Source: Bacillus sp. MM2020_1 (GTDB taxonomy: Bacteria > Bacillota > Bacilli > Bacillales > Cytobacillaceae). Taken from it: a DNA stretch of 43,518 nucleotides. The notes under the pieces were generated by a model. That model was not told the DNA's origin, did not search any database, and was given only the letters and a program-made list of their open reading frames with translations. Positions 1 through 8,279 of this stretch are shown one piece after another (positions within the stretch are counted from its first letter, which is position 1; every line of letters begins with the position of its first letter). The stretch lies in NCBI GenBank assembly GCA_011250595.1, contig JAANMP010000039.1, forward strand, positions 1 through 43,518, written 5' to 3'. The position numbers were made by a program, and so were the translations under genes.

Positions 1-106
1 CAGTTTGGTTAGTTTTTTACTATTTTTTCAAAGGCTTTTAATAATTTGATTCGAAAAACAAAGAATTACAGTAAAATTTTACTTGATTACAATTTTTGAA
101 AAATGT

Positions 107-129
107 CCTGAAAATTTCAGGGCGTTTTT
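107..129 (+). terminator. Intrinsic terminator of a gene left of the window
   Basis: A 6-bp stem (CCTGAA / TTCAGG) with a three-base loop is followed by GCG and six T. No gene of this window precedes it, so it probably ends a plus-strand gene outside the left edge. The stem is short, so the call is moderate. Confidence 0.5.
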
Positions 130-186
130 TACTGTTTTCGCAGAATAACGTTTTTTATTCTAAAAATAAAAAATAATCAGAATATA

Positions 187-215
187 TTGACAAGTAATTA
201 TTAGCTATGTAGAAT
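187..215 (+). promoter_or_regulatory. Sigma-A promoter of the MFS permease
   Basis: A perfect -35 TTGACA (187-192) is separated by 17 bases from TAGAAT (210-215). Transcription would start near 222, leaving a leader of about 185 nt before the gene at 408. The promoter lies within the duplicated cassette. Confidence 0.75.
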
Positions 216-228
216 TACAGTTAGTAAA

Positions 229-242
229 AGAAAGCGCTCTTT
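229..242 (+). promoter_or_regulatory. CcpA cre-like site, MFS promoter
   Basis: AGAAAGCGCTCTTT fits the core of the Bacillus cre consensus (TGWAANCGNTNWCA) with mismatches at the ends. It lies just downstream of the predicted start point, where bound CcpA would repress. The core is conserved in the second promoter copy at 1762. Confidence 0.5.
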
Positions 243-407
243 TTACCGTTTTATACAATTATTAAAGCAATAATTGTAAAGTTGAAATTTTAGTACAGTT
301 GTTTTTGATGGCCAACAATGCAACCTGTACGAAATTTTTGTTTTACTTTGAAAGCGGATTCATTATCTTTTTCAAAACATTTATGAAATGATAAGGGAGG
401 TTTAACA

Positions 408-1607
408 ATGGCAGTAAAGACCATCAGCAGAAATTTTCTTAAATTTTTGGTTGTTATTCTCGCTTTCCAAGATGTAGCTGCAGGGGTAGCAGGATCAATA
501 ATGGCTGACATCATTAAGGCATTTCCACAATATGACCCCACGATTGTTATGTTAGTTGCTACTTTTCCAGGATTAATACAAATTGTTCCTGCACTCTTTT
601 ATGGTAAACTTTCCAAAACCTTCAAGAAGCGAACACTGTTGTTTGTCGGCTTAAGCCTATTCATCATCGGAGGTATCCTACCAACCTTTGTAGATAACCT
701 TTGGGTGATTATTGCAATGAGGGGGATTTTAGGTTTAGGTGTCGGGATCACCATGCCGTTGTCAGTAGATGTAATTACAGATTTCTTTGAAGGCAGAGAA
801 AGAGATTTCTTAATTGGATTTGGTACCTCAACAATTGCATGTATCGGAGCTATTTTCTTCCAATTAGTTGGAGGGATCTTAGCGGATGCTTATGGTTGGC
901 ATTATGGTTTCCTAACTTACCTGTTCCCTATTTGGATTCTTGCGATTACAATCCTTTACCTACCCGAGCCTGAGAAGAAACAGGTAGCTAAAGTCGATAG
1001 TAATCAGGCAGCCGTAAAGATAAAAAAGCCAAAAGCAATCTATTGGGTAAGTCTTGGACAGGTGCTTTATTCAGGCCTCATTTTTGGCTATGTAGTAAAT
1101 ATTTCAGTTGTCATCCAAGCGGATAAATTAGGAAATGCCACAGAAGCTGGCTTGGCTATATCCGTCTTTACATTTGGTACTTTAATAGCTGGTTTCCTTT
1201 TTGGGAAGATAAAACACAAATTTCCAACCATGTATTTACCGCTTGCTGTTTTATTGACCGGTGTTGGAATGGCCATCTGTTATTACTCTCCAACTCTAAC
1301 CATGATCTTAATTGGAAGTGTATTCGGTGGATTTGCAATGGGAATTGGCCTTCCAGGAGTATTTACTAGGGTTTCTGAGTTGACTCCAGTCGGTGCTCCT
1401 TCAAGTGTAGGTTTAGTTGTTGCAGGGCAAGGTATTGGAGGGATATTAGGGCCTTTTGGATTTCAAGTGGTTCAAAATATATTTAACCAAGATATTGGCA
1501 GATTCCCATTAGCAGTTAGTGCGATTGGATTAGTTCTGTTAGCACTCATTTGGGCAATATCGGTAATGAAACCGAAAAGGGATATAGAGGCTACTGTAAG
1601 TCAATAA
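408..1607 (+). CDS. MFS permease, likely uptake of the pathway substrate
   Basis: This is a 399-residue integral membrane protein with about 12 hydrophobic segments, the usual size for a major facilitator superfamily porter. A charged loop around residues 185-215 (rich in K and P) separates the two six-helix halves. The ATG at 408 follows a strong AAGGGAGG site. It is the first gene of the catabolic cluster, alone in its unit between a sigma-A promoter and a strong hairpin terminator. It shares its promoter cassette with the next unit, which suggests a role in importing the cluster's substrate. Export cannot be excluded and no substrate can be read from the sequence. Confidence 0.8.
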   Translation: MAVKTISRNFLKFLVVILAFQDVAAGVAGSIMADIIKAFPQYDPTIVMLVATFPGLIQIVPALFYGKLSKTFKKRTLLFVGLSLFIIGGILPTFVDNLWVIIAMRGILGLGVGITMPLSVDVITDFFEGRERDFLIGFGTSTIACIGAIFFQLVGGILADAYGWHYGFLTYLFPIWILAITILYLPEPEKKQVAKVDSNQAAVKIKKPKAIYWVSLGQVLYSGLIFGYVVNISVVIQADKLGNATEAGLAISVFTFGTLIAGFLFGKIKHKFPTMYLPLAVLLTGVGMAICYYSPTLTMILIGSVFGGFAMGIGLPGVFTRVSELTPVGAPSSVGLVVAGQGIGGILGPFGFQVVQNIFNQDIGRFPLAVSAIGLVLLALIWAISVMKPKRDIEATVSQ

Positions 1608-1612
1608 CAATC

Positions 1613-1657
1613 AAAAAGCTAAAATGGTGAATGCAGCATTCATCATTTTAGCTTTTT
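1613..1657 (+). terminator. Strong intrinsic terminator after the MFS gene
   Basis: A 21-bp perfect inverted repeat (1613-1633 with 1637-1657) with a three-base loop begins in an A run and ends in five T. It separates the permease from the hydrolase 1 unit. Confidence 0.9.
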
Positions 1658-1718
1658 CTATGAAAAAAATTACTTTTTGAGAGGGGGGGGAATTCTAAAT
1701 AAAAATATTCAGAATTTA

Positions 1719-1748
1719 TTGACAAAGTTAAATAAACCGAGGTAAAAT
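1719..1748 (+). promoter_or_regulatory. Sigma-A promoter of the hydrolase 1 unit
   Basis: TTGACA (1719-1724) is followed after 18 bases by TAAAAT (1743-1748). The leader to the start codon at 1879 is about 125 nt. Confidence 0.7.
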
Positions 1749-1761
1749 TATAGTTAGTTAA

Positions 1762-1775
1762 AGAAAGCGCTTTTA
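1762..1775 (+). promoter_or_regulatory. CcpA cre-like site, hydrolase 1 promoter
   Basis: AGAAAGCGCTTTTA matches the cre consensus at all but two positions. It sits just downstream of the predicted start point, as in the MFS promoter. Carbon catabolite repression of the cluster is inferred from this. Confidence 0.55.
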
Positions 1776-1878
1776 TTCCCGTTTTATCCACTATATCCAT
1801 AGTAATAACACACAACTGAAATTTTAGATACAAGAGAATTAATGATAAAAATTATTTTACAAAGTGAGGATAACGAAT

Positions 1879-2724
1879 ATGACAGCAGTTGAAACAAAGA
1901 AGGTTCAAACAGGGAATTATCAAACCTTTATCCATGAAGGTGGTGACAACTCCTCTGAAACGATTATTTTTCTTCATGGGAGCGGACCAGGGGTAAGTGC
2001 TAAATCAAACTGGCAGCACATATTACCACATTTTAATGAGAAGTTTCACGTAGTGGCACTTGATATTTTCGGTTTTGGCAATACCGATCATCCAGAGACC
2101 TATCCGAACAATGGTGTGGAGTGGATGAACGAGAGAATCAAGCAAGTTTTAACATTAATGGATAACTTGGGGGTTGAAAAGGCCCATCTAGTGGGAAATT
2201 CCCTCGGTGGAGTCATTGCCCTTCACCTGCTCATGTATGCACCGGAACGATTTGATAAAGTAGTATTGATGGGTGCGGGCGGCGGTTTAACAGAACCAAC
2301 TCCAGAACTTGCAAAACTAGCAAACTTCCATAAGGATCCAAATCCTGTTGCATTCAAAAATTTATTAAGCTGGTTCTTGTATGATAAAAGCATCCTTGAA
2401 GATGAATTGGAGAACATTGTGTCTGAGCGATTAGAGCTATTTTTAAAGCCCGAAGTTCGCCGATCATATGAGGAGAATTTCTCGAAATCACATTTGTCGG
2501 ATATGCTGATCCCACCTTCAGCACTAACACAGATGGACCATTCTGTGTTACTAATTCACGGACACGGGGACCGTTTTGTACCACTCCAAAGCAGCCTATA
2601 CGTAATGGACTATTTGCCAAATGCACAGCTGCATATCTTTAAGCGCTGTGGACATTGGGCGCAAGTTGAACAAAAAGAAAGATTTATCAAATTAACATCG
2701 GATTTTTTCAATGGTGACTTATAA
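1879..2724 (+). CDS. Alpha/beta hydrolase 1, meta-cleavage product (C-C) hydrolase
   Basis: This 281-residue protein has the hallmarks of the BphD/MhpC/HsaD family, which hydrolyses the dienoic acids made by extradiol ring cleavage. Visible features are the HGSGPG oxyanion loop (33-38) followed by the SAKSNW stretch, the nucleophile elbow GNSLGG with Ser108, Asp231 in HGHGDRFVP, and His259 in CGHW. The ATG at 1879 is chosen because AGTGAGGA lies 8-9 bases upstream; an in-frame GTG at 1864 overlaps that site. It opens a unit with its own cre-containing promoter, ahead of the GntR regulator and monooxygenase 1. The family is clear; the substrate is not. It is similar in length and motifs to the hydrolase at 10366. 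Confidence 0.88.
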   Translation: MTAVETKKVQTGNYQTFIHEGGDNSSETIIFLHGSGPGVSAKSNWQHILPHFNEKFHVVALDIFGFGNTDHPETYPNNGVEWMNERIKQVLTLMDNLGVEKAHLVGNSLGGVIALHLLMYAPERFDKVVLMGAGGGLTEPTPELAKLANFHKDPNPVAFKNLLSWFLYDKSILEDELENIVSERLELFLKPEVRRSYEENFSKSHLSDMLIPPSALTQMDHSVLLIHGHGDRFVPLQSSLYVMDYLPNAQLHIFKRCGHWAQVEQKERFIKLTSDFFNGDL

Positions 2725-2820
2725 ACAAAATCTAGTATTTCTTAAGTGGATAATAGACACTCGCTAGCGAAATACCATATTATAGGGGTATCTAATCCTA
2801 GAAAATAGCAGGTGTATAAT

Positions 2821-3474
2821 ATGAAAATTGATAAGGCTTATCGCTATATTAAAAGATTAATCATTGAAGGAATCTGGGAACCTGAAACCTCGATCAATGT
2901 TAATGAGATCACCGAAAAACTAAATATGAGCCGGACACCCGTCCACAAAGCATTATCTAAACTTGAGCAAGAAGGATTTCTCACAATTATTCCTCAGGTT
3001 GGTGTCTTTGTAAAAAGACCAGACCCAGAAGAGGTTTTAGAACGATTATTGGTTTGTGCCAATTTAGATGCATTAATGACTGAGCAGGCTGCATTAAATC
3101 TAAACGAAGAAGAATTTTGTTATTTGGAAGAAATCTTAATAAAAATGGATAATCCTAGGTTATCAGCTGATGAATACGCTAGCTTAAATATTGATTTTCA
3201 TCGCACCATTTATGAAGCCTCAAAGCTAGCTTATACCTTTAATCTCGCGAAGACGCTTTGGGACTACCTGAATTTTGTAGGCAACCCGGAAGAATTATTC
3301 ACCGATGAACGACGGAAACAGTCGCAAACGGAACATTGGATCATTTTTTATTGCCTGCGAGAAAAGGATAGTAAAATGGCCAAAAGATTGATGGAGAAAC
3401 ATATGCGTCGAGTTGCCAAGTTAGTAGGGGAAAAATATCAGGACATTGATTTAAACCAACGTGTGTTTAACTAA
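2821..3474 (+). CDS. GntR-family regulator (FadR/FCD type)
   Basis: 217 residues. An N-terminal winged helix-turn-helix (about 1-66, with MSRTPVHKALSKLEQEGFL as the recognition region) is followed by an all-helical FCD domain. Its probable metal-binding residues are visible: Asp125 and His127 in IDFHRTIYEAS, His172 in EHW and His194 in EKHM. ATG 2821 is preferred because AGCAGGTG sits just ahead; an in-frame GTG at 2812 lies inside that site. It lies between hydrolase 1 and monooxygenase 1 and is probably the local repressor or activator of the first operon, with a pathway metabolite as ligand. The short palindrome TCGCTAGCGA (2761-2770) upstream could be its operator, but this is not established. 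Confidence 0.85.
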   Translation: MKIDKAYRYIKRLIIEGIWEPETSINVNEITEKLNMSRTPVHKALSKLEQEGFLTIIPQVGVFVKRPDPEEVLERLLVCANLDALMTEQAALNLNEEEFCYLEEILIKMDNPRLSADEYASLNIDFHRTIYEASKLAYTFNLAKTLWDYLNFVGNPEELFTDERRKQSQTEHWIIFYCLREKDSKMAKRLMEKHMRRVAKLVGEKYQDIDLNQRVFN

Positions 3475-3531
3475 TAATTCCACGGGCTATTTGAAAAAAG
3501 GAACAACCACTATTTAGCAGGGGGTAATCGA

Positions 3532-4725
3532 ATGGAACAAAGCGTGTTGGACACAAAAAAAGAATTGGTGGAAAAGGCCAGGTCTCTCATTCCAAAATTA
3601 CGTCAATATGGGGAAGAAATAGAAAAGACTAATTCATTACCTAAAGCGATTATTGATGACTTGCAAAATGAAGGTGCGTTAAAAGTGTTACGTCCTCATC
3701 TGTTTGGTGGTTATCAAACAGATATGCGGACATATACAGAGGTTGTCACCGAAATATCTCGTGGAAACGGGTCCGCAGGCTGGTTTGTTGCACTTAGTAA
3801 TATCAGGGACTATATGATTTCTTATACATTTGGAGAAAAAGCATTAAGTGAAATTTACAAACAAGGGGAAGATGTCGTCCTAGCTGGGAACTTTAAACCA
3901 ATCAAATGTGACATCAAAAAGGTAGATGGCGGCTATTTTATCGAAGAAGCACAATGGCCGTTTGTTTCAGGAAGTCCACATGCGGACTGGTGTTACTTTG
4001 GGTTTCCAATCTTCGATGAAAACGGCGGCGTAGAAATGGCCATTATGGTTATTCCTCGCAACGAATTAGAGGTCCTTGACGACTGGTATGTAATGGGCTT
4101 AAAAGGATCAGGCAGTAATAGCTGTCATATTAAAAATGTGTTTGTACCAGATCACCATGTATCATTGGATCGTCTAGCAAGTAAAGGTCATTATCTCATT
4201 GAGCCGCTAAAAGATGTCGCCTTATACAGGTCTTCATTTGTGCCTTCACTAACCTTGTCGATTGTAGCACCTGCGTTGGGACTCGCAAAAGCAGCAATGG
4301 ATTTATATATGGAAAGGCTTCCAAAAGCAGGGATTGGAAATACCTTCTATAACAAACAAGCTGAGGCACCAATAACACATCACCAGGTTGCCCAGGCGCA
4401 GTTGAAAATTGATTCAGCAGAGATGCATCTTTACCGAGCTGTAGACAAAATTGATTCCTATGCTGAGCGTGGACAGGTAATGGATAAAAATGAAATCGTC
4501 AAAGTTAAAGCAGACTTTGGTTATGTAAATCAATTATGCAAAGAAGCGATCGATCTATTAGTAGCTGGGGTTGGCTCGATGTTCACGTATGAGACAAACC
4601 CGATTCAAAGAGTCTATCGTGATTTTCTAACCATGCATTTACATGGCTTCATCACTCCATCAAGTTTAATTGAAACCTATGGTAGAGTCTTGTGTGGACA
4701 AGAAGCAAATACTTATTTTGTTTAA
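3532..4725 (+). CDS. Flavin-dependent monooxygenase 1, oxygenase component (HsaA/HpaH type)
   Basis: 397 residues with the acyl-CoA dehydrogenase fold: helical N-domain (1-110), beta barrel (about 120-215) and C-terminal helical domain of the Acyl-CoA_dh_2 type. The GLKGSGSNS motif, close to GLRGTGSN of group D two-component hydroxylases (HsaA, p-hydroxyphenylacetate hydroxylase C2), is present. HHQVAQAQLKIDSAEMHLYR lies in the C-terminal domain. Such enzymes use reduced flavin from a separate reductase to ortho-hydroxylate phenols to catechols, which fits the extradiol dioxygenase and flavin reductase directly downstream. The start follows AGGGGG. Paralogues lie at 13815, 15256 and 39986. 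A role as a true acyl-CoA dehydrogenase is unlikely in this setting. Confidence 0.85.
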   Translation: MEQSVLDTKKELVEKARSLIPKLRQYGEEIEKTNSLPKAIIDDLQNEGALKVLRPHLFGGYQTDMRTYTEVVTEISRGNGSAGWFVALSNIRDYMISYTFGEKALSEIYKQGEDVVLAGNFKPIKCDIKKVDGGYFIEEAQWPFVSGSPHADWCYFGFPIFDENGGVEMAIMVIPRNELEVLDDWYVMGLKGSGSNSCHIKNVFVPDHHVSLDRLASKGHYLIEPLKDVALYRSSFVPSLTLSIVAPALGLAKAAMDLYMERLPKAGIGNTFYNKQAEAPITHHQVAQAQLKIDSAEMHLYRAVDKIDSYAERGQVMDKNEIVKVKADFGYVNQLCKEAIDLLVAGVGSMFTYETNPIQRVYRDFLTMHLHGFITPSSLIETYGRVLCGQEANTYFV

Positions 4726-4827
4726 AATCCTTTCTACTAATCTATTCAAAACTGTAACCTAAATTATCTGACTAGTATCTTAATTATATTTATTATTAAT
4801 TTTTTGAAAAATTAGGAGGTACATGGT

Positions 4828-5781
4828 ATGAGTTTACCGGAAATCGCAAAATTAGGGCATGTGGCATTAGTATCAGCAGATCTTGATAAATCACTTTGGT
4901 TCTTCAAGGAGTTAATTGGTCTTGAAGAAACAGAAGTAGTTAACGGTACCCATTACTTACGTGCCTGGGGTGATTTTGAACATCATACGCTTTCAATTAC
5001 TGCAGGAGAAAAGTCGTATGTAGACCACATTGCCTGGCGGACAAAACGACCGGAAGATGTTGAAGGATTTGCCCAACTTCTAAAGGAAGCAGGGACAGAA
5101 GTAAATTGGGTTGAAGCTGGTGTAGAAGCGGGCCAAGGAAGAGCGATTCGTTTTCAATTGCCAAGTGAGCATCGCTTTGAAATTTATTATGACATGGAAA
5201 AAACATTAGCAGAGCCGTCCAAACGGTCCGTATTAAAGAATCAGACGTATAAATCATGGGCACGCGGTGTTTCTCCTCGAAGAATTGACCATGTCAATAT
5301 CCTTACGTCATTGAAGGCAAATGTCATTTCTGATTATTTAATAGAAAAGCTAGGTTTTAAAATGAGGGAATGTGTTCAAGCTCCAGATGAATCTTTAATT
5401 GGTGCGTGGTTAAGTGTCACACCATTGGTTCATGATATCGCAGTAAGCCATGATCCATTTTCACCATCAACACATCAAATACACCATTTGTCATACTGGC
5501 TTGATAATGCCCAAGACCTTCTTCGTGCAGCCGATATCTTAGCTGAGAATGGGATCAAGTTTAAAGGTCCTGGTAAACACGGTATTTCCCAAGCTATGTA
5601 CATTTACGTTGTCGACCCAGGCAGCGGAGTACGCTTAGAGTTGTTTACCAATGGGTATTTAATCTTTGAACCAGACTGGGAGCCTATCGTGTGGACTTTG
5701 GATGAAATGGATGTTGGTTTTACCTTCTGGGGTGACCAAACGGACACACTGCCAGAAAACAATCCGACGATTGAAGCATAA
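4828..5781 (+). CDS. Extradiol (catechol 2,3-) dioxygenase 1, VOC superfamily
   Basis: 317 residues with two tandem VOC (betaalphabetabetabeta) modules, as in type I extradiol dioxygenases. By comparison with XylE, the C-terminal module carries the Fe(II) facial triad: His155 in DHVNI, one of the HH pair at 219-220, and Glu271 in LELF. Second-sphere residues are also kept: His202 in PLVHDIAV, His251 in KHG and Tyr260 before DPGSG. It should open the ring of a catechol next to the diol. A good SD (TTAGGAGG) precedes the ATG. It follows monooxygenase 1 and precedes the flavin reductase. It is nearly identical in layout to the proteins at 11233 and 16495. Confidence 0.9.
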   Translation: MSLPEIAKLGHVALVSADLDKSLWFFKELIGLEETEVVNGTHYLRAWGDFEHHTLSITAGEKSYVDHIAWRTKRPEDVEGFAQLLKEAGTEVNWVEAGVEAGQGRAIRFQLPSEHRFEIYYDMEKTLAEPSKRSVLKNQTYKSWARGVSPRRIDHVNILTSLKANVISDYLIEKLGFKMRECVQAPDESLIGAWLSVTPLVHDIAVSHDPFSPSTHQIHHLSYWLDNAQDLLRAADILAENGIKFKGPGKHGISQAMYIYVVDPGSGVRLELFTNGYLIFEPDWEPIVWTLDEMDVGFTFWGDQTDTLPENNPTIEA

Positions 5782-5841
5782 TAGTTTAATAGATAGCCAA
5801 TTTTTATTACAATTTAAGAAACATTGAAAGGGGTCGTTAGA

Positions 5842-6324
5842 ATGGATGATCGATTATTTAGAACCGCAATGGGGAAATTTGCAACAGGTGTAACTGTTAT
5901 TGCAACAGATGTAGAGGGTGATGTGCATGGAATGACTGCGAATGCTTTCATGTCCGTGTCACTCAGCCCAAAGCTAGTGGTCATCTCGATTGGAGAAAAG
6001 GCTAAAATCCTTGAGAAAATAAAACAAAGTCAAACATTTTCAGTCAATATCTTAGCTGCTGAACAACAGGAACTTTCAATGATTTTTGCTGGACAAATAA
6101 AAGAGCCGCGTGAAGTCATTTTTGATCGTCTTGATGGCAAACCAGTATTAGCTGGTGCCGTTGCCCAAATTGCCTGTGAAGTATCTGCGGAGCACGTCGA
6201 AGGGGATCATACCCTATTTATTGGCAAGGTAACTGATATTAAGCTTGAAGATGCTGAGCCACTTCTTTTTTATAGCGGACGCTATCGTACCTTATTAGAT
6301 GAATCAACTGTTCCATCAAATTAA
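5842..6324 (+). CDS. Flavin reductase (HpaC-like), reductase of the two-component monooxygenases
   Basis: 160 residues of the flavin reductase-like split barrel family. The typical N-terminal pattern is seen: FRTAMGKFATGVTVIATD, then GMTANAFMSVSLSPKLVVIS and SQTFSVNILA. The family reduces FMN or FAD with NAD(P)H and releases it to an oxygenase partner. ATG 5842 is chosen because AAGGGG lies 8 bases upstream; an in-frame TTG at 5824 precedes that site. It is the only HpaC-type reductase in the window, against four monooxygenase oxygenase components, so it probably serves several of them. Confidence 0.88.
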   Translation: MDDRLFRTAMGKFATGVTVIATDVEGDVHGMTANAFMSVSLSPKLVVISIGEKAKILEKIKQSQTFSVNILAAEQQELSMIFAGQIKEPREVIFDRLDGKPVLAGAVAQIACEVSAEHVEGDHTLFIGKVTDIKLEDAEPLLFYSGRYRTLLDESTVPSN

Positions 6325-6373
6325 AAAAATCACAACCATGCTTTAATCAAATGAGCCAAAAGGAGCAATGGTA

Positions 6374-7162
6374 ATGGATATACAAAAAGCTGCGACAGCA
6401 CTAATGGAAGCAGAAAGTGAGAAACAGCCGATTGCTCCCTTTACTTCATCCACAGAAGGGATTTCTGTGGATGAAGCGTATCAAATACAGCTGCACCAAA
6501 TTCATCATAAAGTGGAAAAAGGTGCAGTAATTGTTGGGAAAAAAATCGGTCTCACAAGTAAAGCAATGCAGGATATGTTAAATGTGAACGAACCTGATTA
6601 TGGGCACCTTCTGAATGACATGATCTATGAGGATGGAGAGACGATTGAACTAAATCAGTATATCCAGCCAAAGATTGAATTTGAAATTGCCTTTGTCTTA
6701 AAGAAAGATTTAAAGGGTCCTGGAGTAACAATGAATGATGTGATCGAAGAAACCGATTACATCGTATCGGCACTTGAAATTATTGACAGTCGAATTAGCG
6801 ACTGGCAAATCAAGTACGAAGATACGGTAGCAGACAATGGTTCTTCAGCTGGGGCGGTTATTGGCAAGAAAACAGCTAAGATAGAGGGGCTTGACCTCAC
6901 CAAAATCGGCATGAATGTATATAGGAATAATGAATTTTTGGACTCAGCTGTAAGTGCGGCCGTAATGGGGAATCCTGCGCAAGCCGTTGCCTGGCTTGCT
7001 AATGCCTTAGGTAATTATGGTATCTCTCTCTATGCGGGTGAAGTTATTCTTGCTGGGGCTCTTTCAAAGGCGATAGTCATTGAGGATGGGGATACATTCA
7101 CCGCAGAATTTGACCATATAGGTGCAGTAACAGCGAGCTTCAAAAGAAACCGTTTAATATAA
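6374..7162 (+). CDS. 2-keto-4-pentenoate hydratase / 4-oxalocrotonate decarboxylase family (MhpD-like)
   Basis: 262 residues, the normal family length. VGKKIGLTS (54-62), the metal ligands Glu102 and Glu104 in KIEFEIAFVL, and SALEIIDSRISDW (132-144) are characteristic. The enzyme would hydrate the 2-hydroxy-dienoate made by the C-C hydrolase to a 4-hydroxy-2-oxo acid. The related decarboxylases (DmpH type) look alike at this level and cannot be ruled out. ATG 6374 is chosen over the in-frame ATG 6368 because AGGAG ends 8 bases before it. No MhpE-like aldolase follows. A hairpin terminator lies just downstream. Confidence 0.85.
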   Translation: MDIQKAATALMEAESEKQPIAPFTSSTEGISVDEAYQIQLHQIHHKVEKGAVIVGKKIGLTSKAMQDMLNVNEPDYGHLLNDMIYEDGETIELNQYIQPKIEFEIAFVLKKDLKGPGVTMNDVIEETDYIVSALEIIDSRISDWQIKYEDTVADNGSSAGAVIGKKTAKIEGLDLTKIGMNVYRNNEFLDSAVSAAVMGNPAQAVAWLANALGNYGISLYAGEVILAGALSKAIVIEDGDTFTAEFDHIGAVTASFKRNRLI

Positions 7163-7169
7163 ATAATAC

Positions 7170-7181
7170 ATTCGTACGAAT
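7170..7181. promoter_or_regulatory. Perfect 12-bp palindrome, possible operator
   Basis: ATTCGTACGAAT is a perfect dyad in the short gap between the hydratase and the FAH gene, just before a hairpin. It could bind a regulator dimer; no matching copy was noticed elsewhere in the window. Confidence 0.25.
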
Positions 7182-7189
7182 TATATGTG

Positions 7190-7226
7190 AAGACTCCTTG
7201 TATGTCGTTATGTAAGGAGTCTTTAT
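7190..7226 (+). terminator. Hairpin terminator after the hydratase gene
   Basis: AAGACTCCTT (7190-7199) pairs with AAGGAGTCTT (7214-7223) across a 14-base loop. The T tract is weak (TTTATT), so read-through into the FAH gene is plausible. Confidence 0.6.
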
Positions 7227-7266
7227 TGTAAGTAAATAAATTTCCATAAAATGAGGTGTAGCTATA

Positions 7267-8253
7267 ATGGGTATTAAAGTGGTTAGATTTGAACATAAAC
7301 AAAAAGAGCAATGGGGAGTTGTATCTGGCGATCAAATCCTCCTTTTATCAGGTACATACCAAAGTTTAGCTAGTTTTTTGGAGCATGGGAAAGATGAAGC
7401 TCGTGCCATCAATAAACAAAATAACACAGAATCTGTCCCATTAAATGAAGTGACCATTTTGAGCCCGGTGACAAAGCCAGCACGAATCGTTTGTCAGGGA
7501 GTAAATTACTCAGAGCATCGTTCTGAGACGGGAATGGAAGCTGCACGAGCTCCTTTTAATTTGATTTTTAGTAAGGCTGACAGTTCCCTTTGCGGCGCCA
7601 CGAGTAAAATTGTAAGGCCGCGCGATGTTAAACTATTAGATTATGAATTGGAGCTTGGTCTCGTAATCGGAACAGAAATATCAGAAGCTTCAGATATAAC
7701 TGACGAAAACCTTCATCAGTATATCGCCGGGCTGGTGATTGTTAATGATGTTTCTGCACGAGATGTTCAGCTTTCAGAGGGGCAATGGTTGAAGGGTAAG
7801 AGCTACCGAACTTTTTGTCCAACAGGTCCTTATTTCTATTTGCTTGATAAGGAAGAACTGCCATTGATTCATGATCTTGAGTTAAATCTTTGGGTGAATG
7901 ATGAATTAAGGCAATCTGCCAATTCAAATCAACTGCTCTACAAACCGGCAGAAACCCTTACAGAGTTATCTGAGATTATGGACTTATCCTCAGGGGATCT
8001 GATTGTTACTGGAACTGCAGGCGGGGTTGCTCTAAATCTAACTCCACAAGTATTGGAACTTTTATCAAACATGGCTATTCCTTATCAACAAAAGTTGGAT
8101 TTACTTGAAAAGGGGCAATTAATCAGCGGCAAATACCTTGAGGATGGCGATGTCATTCGCTGCCAGATCAAAAGTGCGAATGGTGTAATTGATCTTGGAG
8201 AGCAAATTAGTAAAGTGGTTCCAAGCAAAGGTAAAACCCTTGTAAACTCCTAA
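7267..8253 (+). CDS. Fumarylacetoacetate hydrolase (FAH) family protein
   Basis: 328 residues. The FAH fold core spans about 70-290, with the signature GVNYSEHRSETG, the metal ligands Glu127 and Glu129 in DYELELGLVIG, VNDVSARDVQ (159-168) and QWLKGKSYRTFCPTGP (173-188). An extra N-terminal segment of about 70 residues is typical of the long members. Family reactions include hydrolysis of acylpyruvates and isomerisation or decarboxylation of ring-cleavage products such as 2-hydroxyhepta-2,4-diene-1,7-dioate. It probably handles a product of the meta-cleavage route; which reaction cannot be read. SD GAGGTG precedes the ATG. The regulator gene follows after 26 bases. Confidence 0.85.
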   Translation: MGIKVVRFEHKQKEQWGVVSGDQILLLSGTYQSLASFLEHGKDEARAINKQNNTESVPLNEVTILSPVTKPARIVCQGVNYSEHRSETGMEAARAPFNLIFSKADSSLCGATSKIVRPRDVKLLDYELELGLVIGTEISEASDITDENLHQYIAGLVIVNDVSARDVQLSEGQWLKGKSYRTFCPTGPYFYLLDKEELPLIHDLELNLWVNDELRQSANSNQLLYKPAETLTELSEIMDLSSGDLIVTGTAGGVALNLTPQVLELLSNMAIPYQQKLDLLEKGQLISGKYLEDGDVIRCQIKSANGVIDLGEQISKVVPSKGKTLVNS

Positions 8254-8279
8254 TAACTCTTATTAGAGAGGGGGAATAA

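Larger units (their letters stand above)
157..293 (+). repeat. Duplicated promoter cassette, copy 1
   Basis: This stretch upstream of the MFS gene is closely matched by 1692-1827 upstream of hydrolase 1. The copies share the flank CAGAAT(A/T)TATTGACAA, the core AGTTAGT(A/T)AAAGAAAGCGCT, the block CCGTTTTAT and the tail TGAAATTTTAG at nearly equal spacing. The match covers -35, -10, a cre-like site and the 5' leader, so the two transcription units are probably co-regulated. Confidence 0.8.
1692..1827 (+). repeat. Duplicated promoter cassette, copy 2
   Basis: Second copy of the cassette at 157-293, upstream of hydrolase 1. It is nearly the same length, with small indels in the AT-rich first 25 bases and in the promoter spacer. 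Conservation is highest at the -35 region and at the cre-like core. Confidence 0.8.

Noticed and set aside
2761..2791. GntR operator (TCGCTAGCGA and the ATACC/GGTAT arms)
   Set aside because: Short dyads upstream of the regulator, but no second copy at a target promoter was found, so it is noted only as a possibility.
3532..4725. True acyl-CoA dehydrogenase of beta-oxidation
   Set aside because: The GLKGSGSN motif, the Acyl-CoA_dh_2 type C-terminal domain and the adjoining dioxygenase and flavin reductase fit a group D monooxygenase better.
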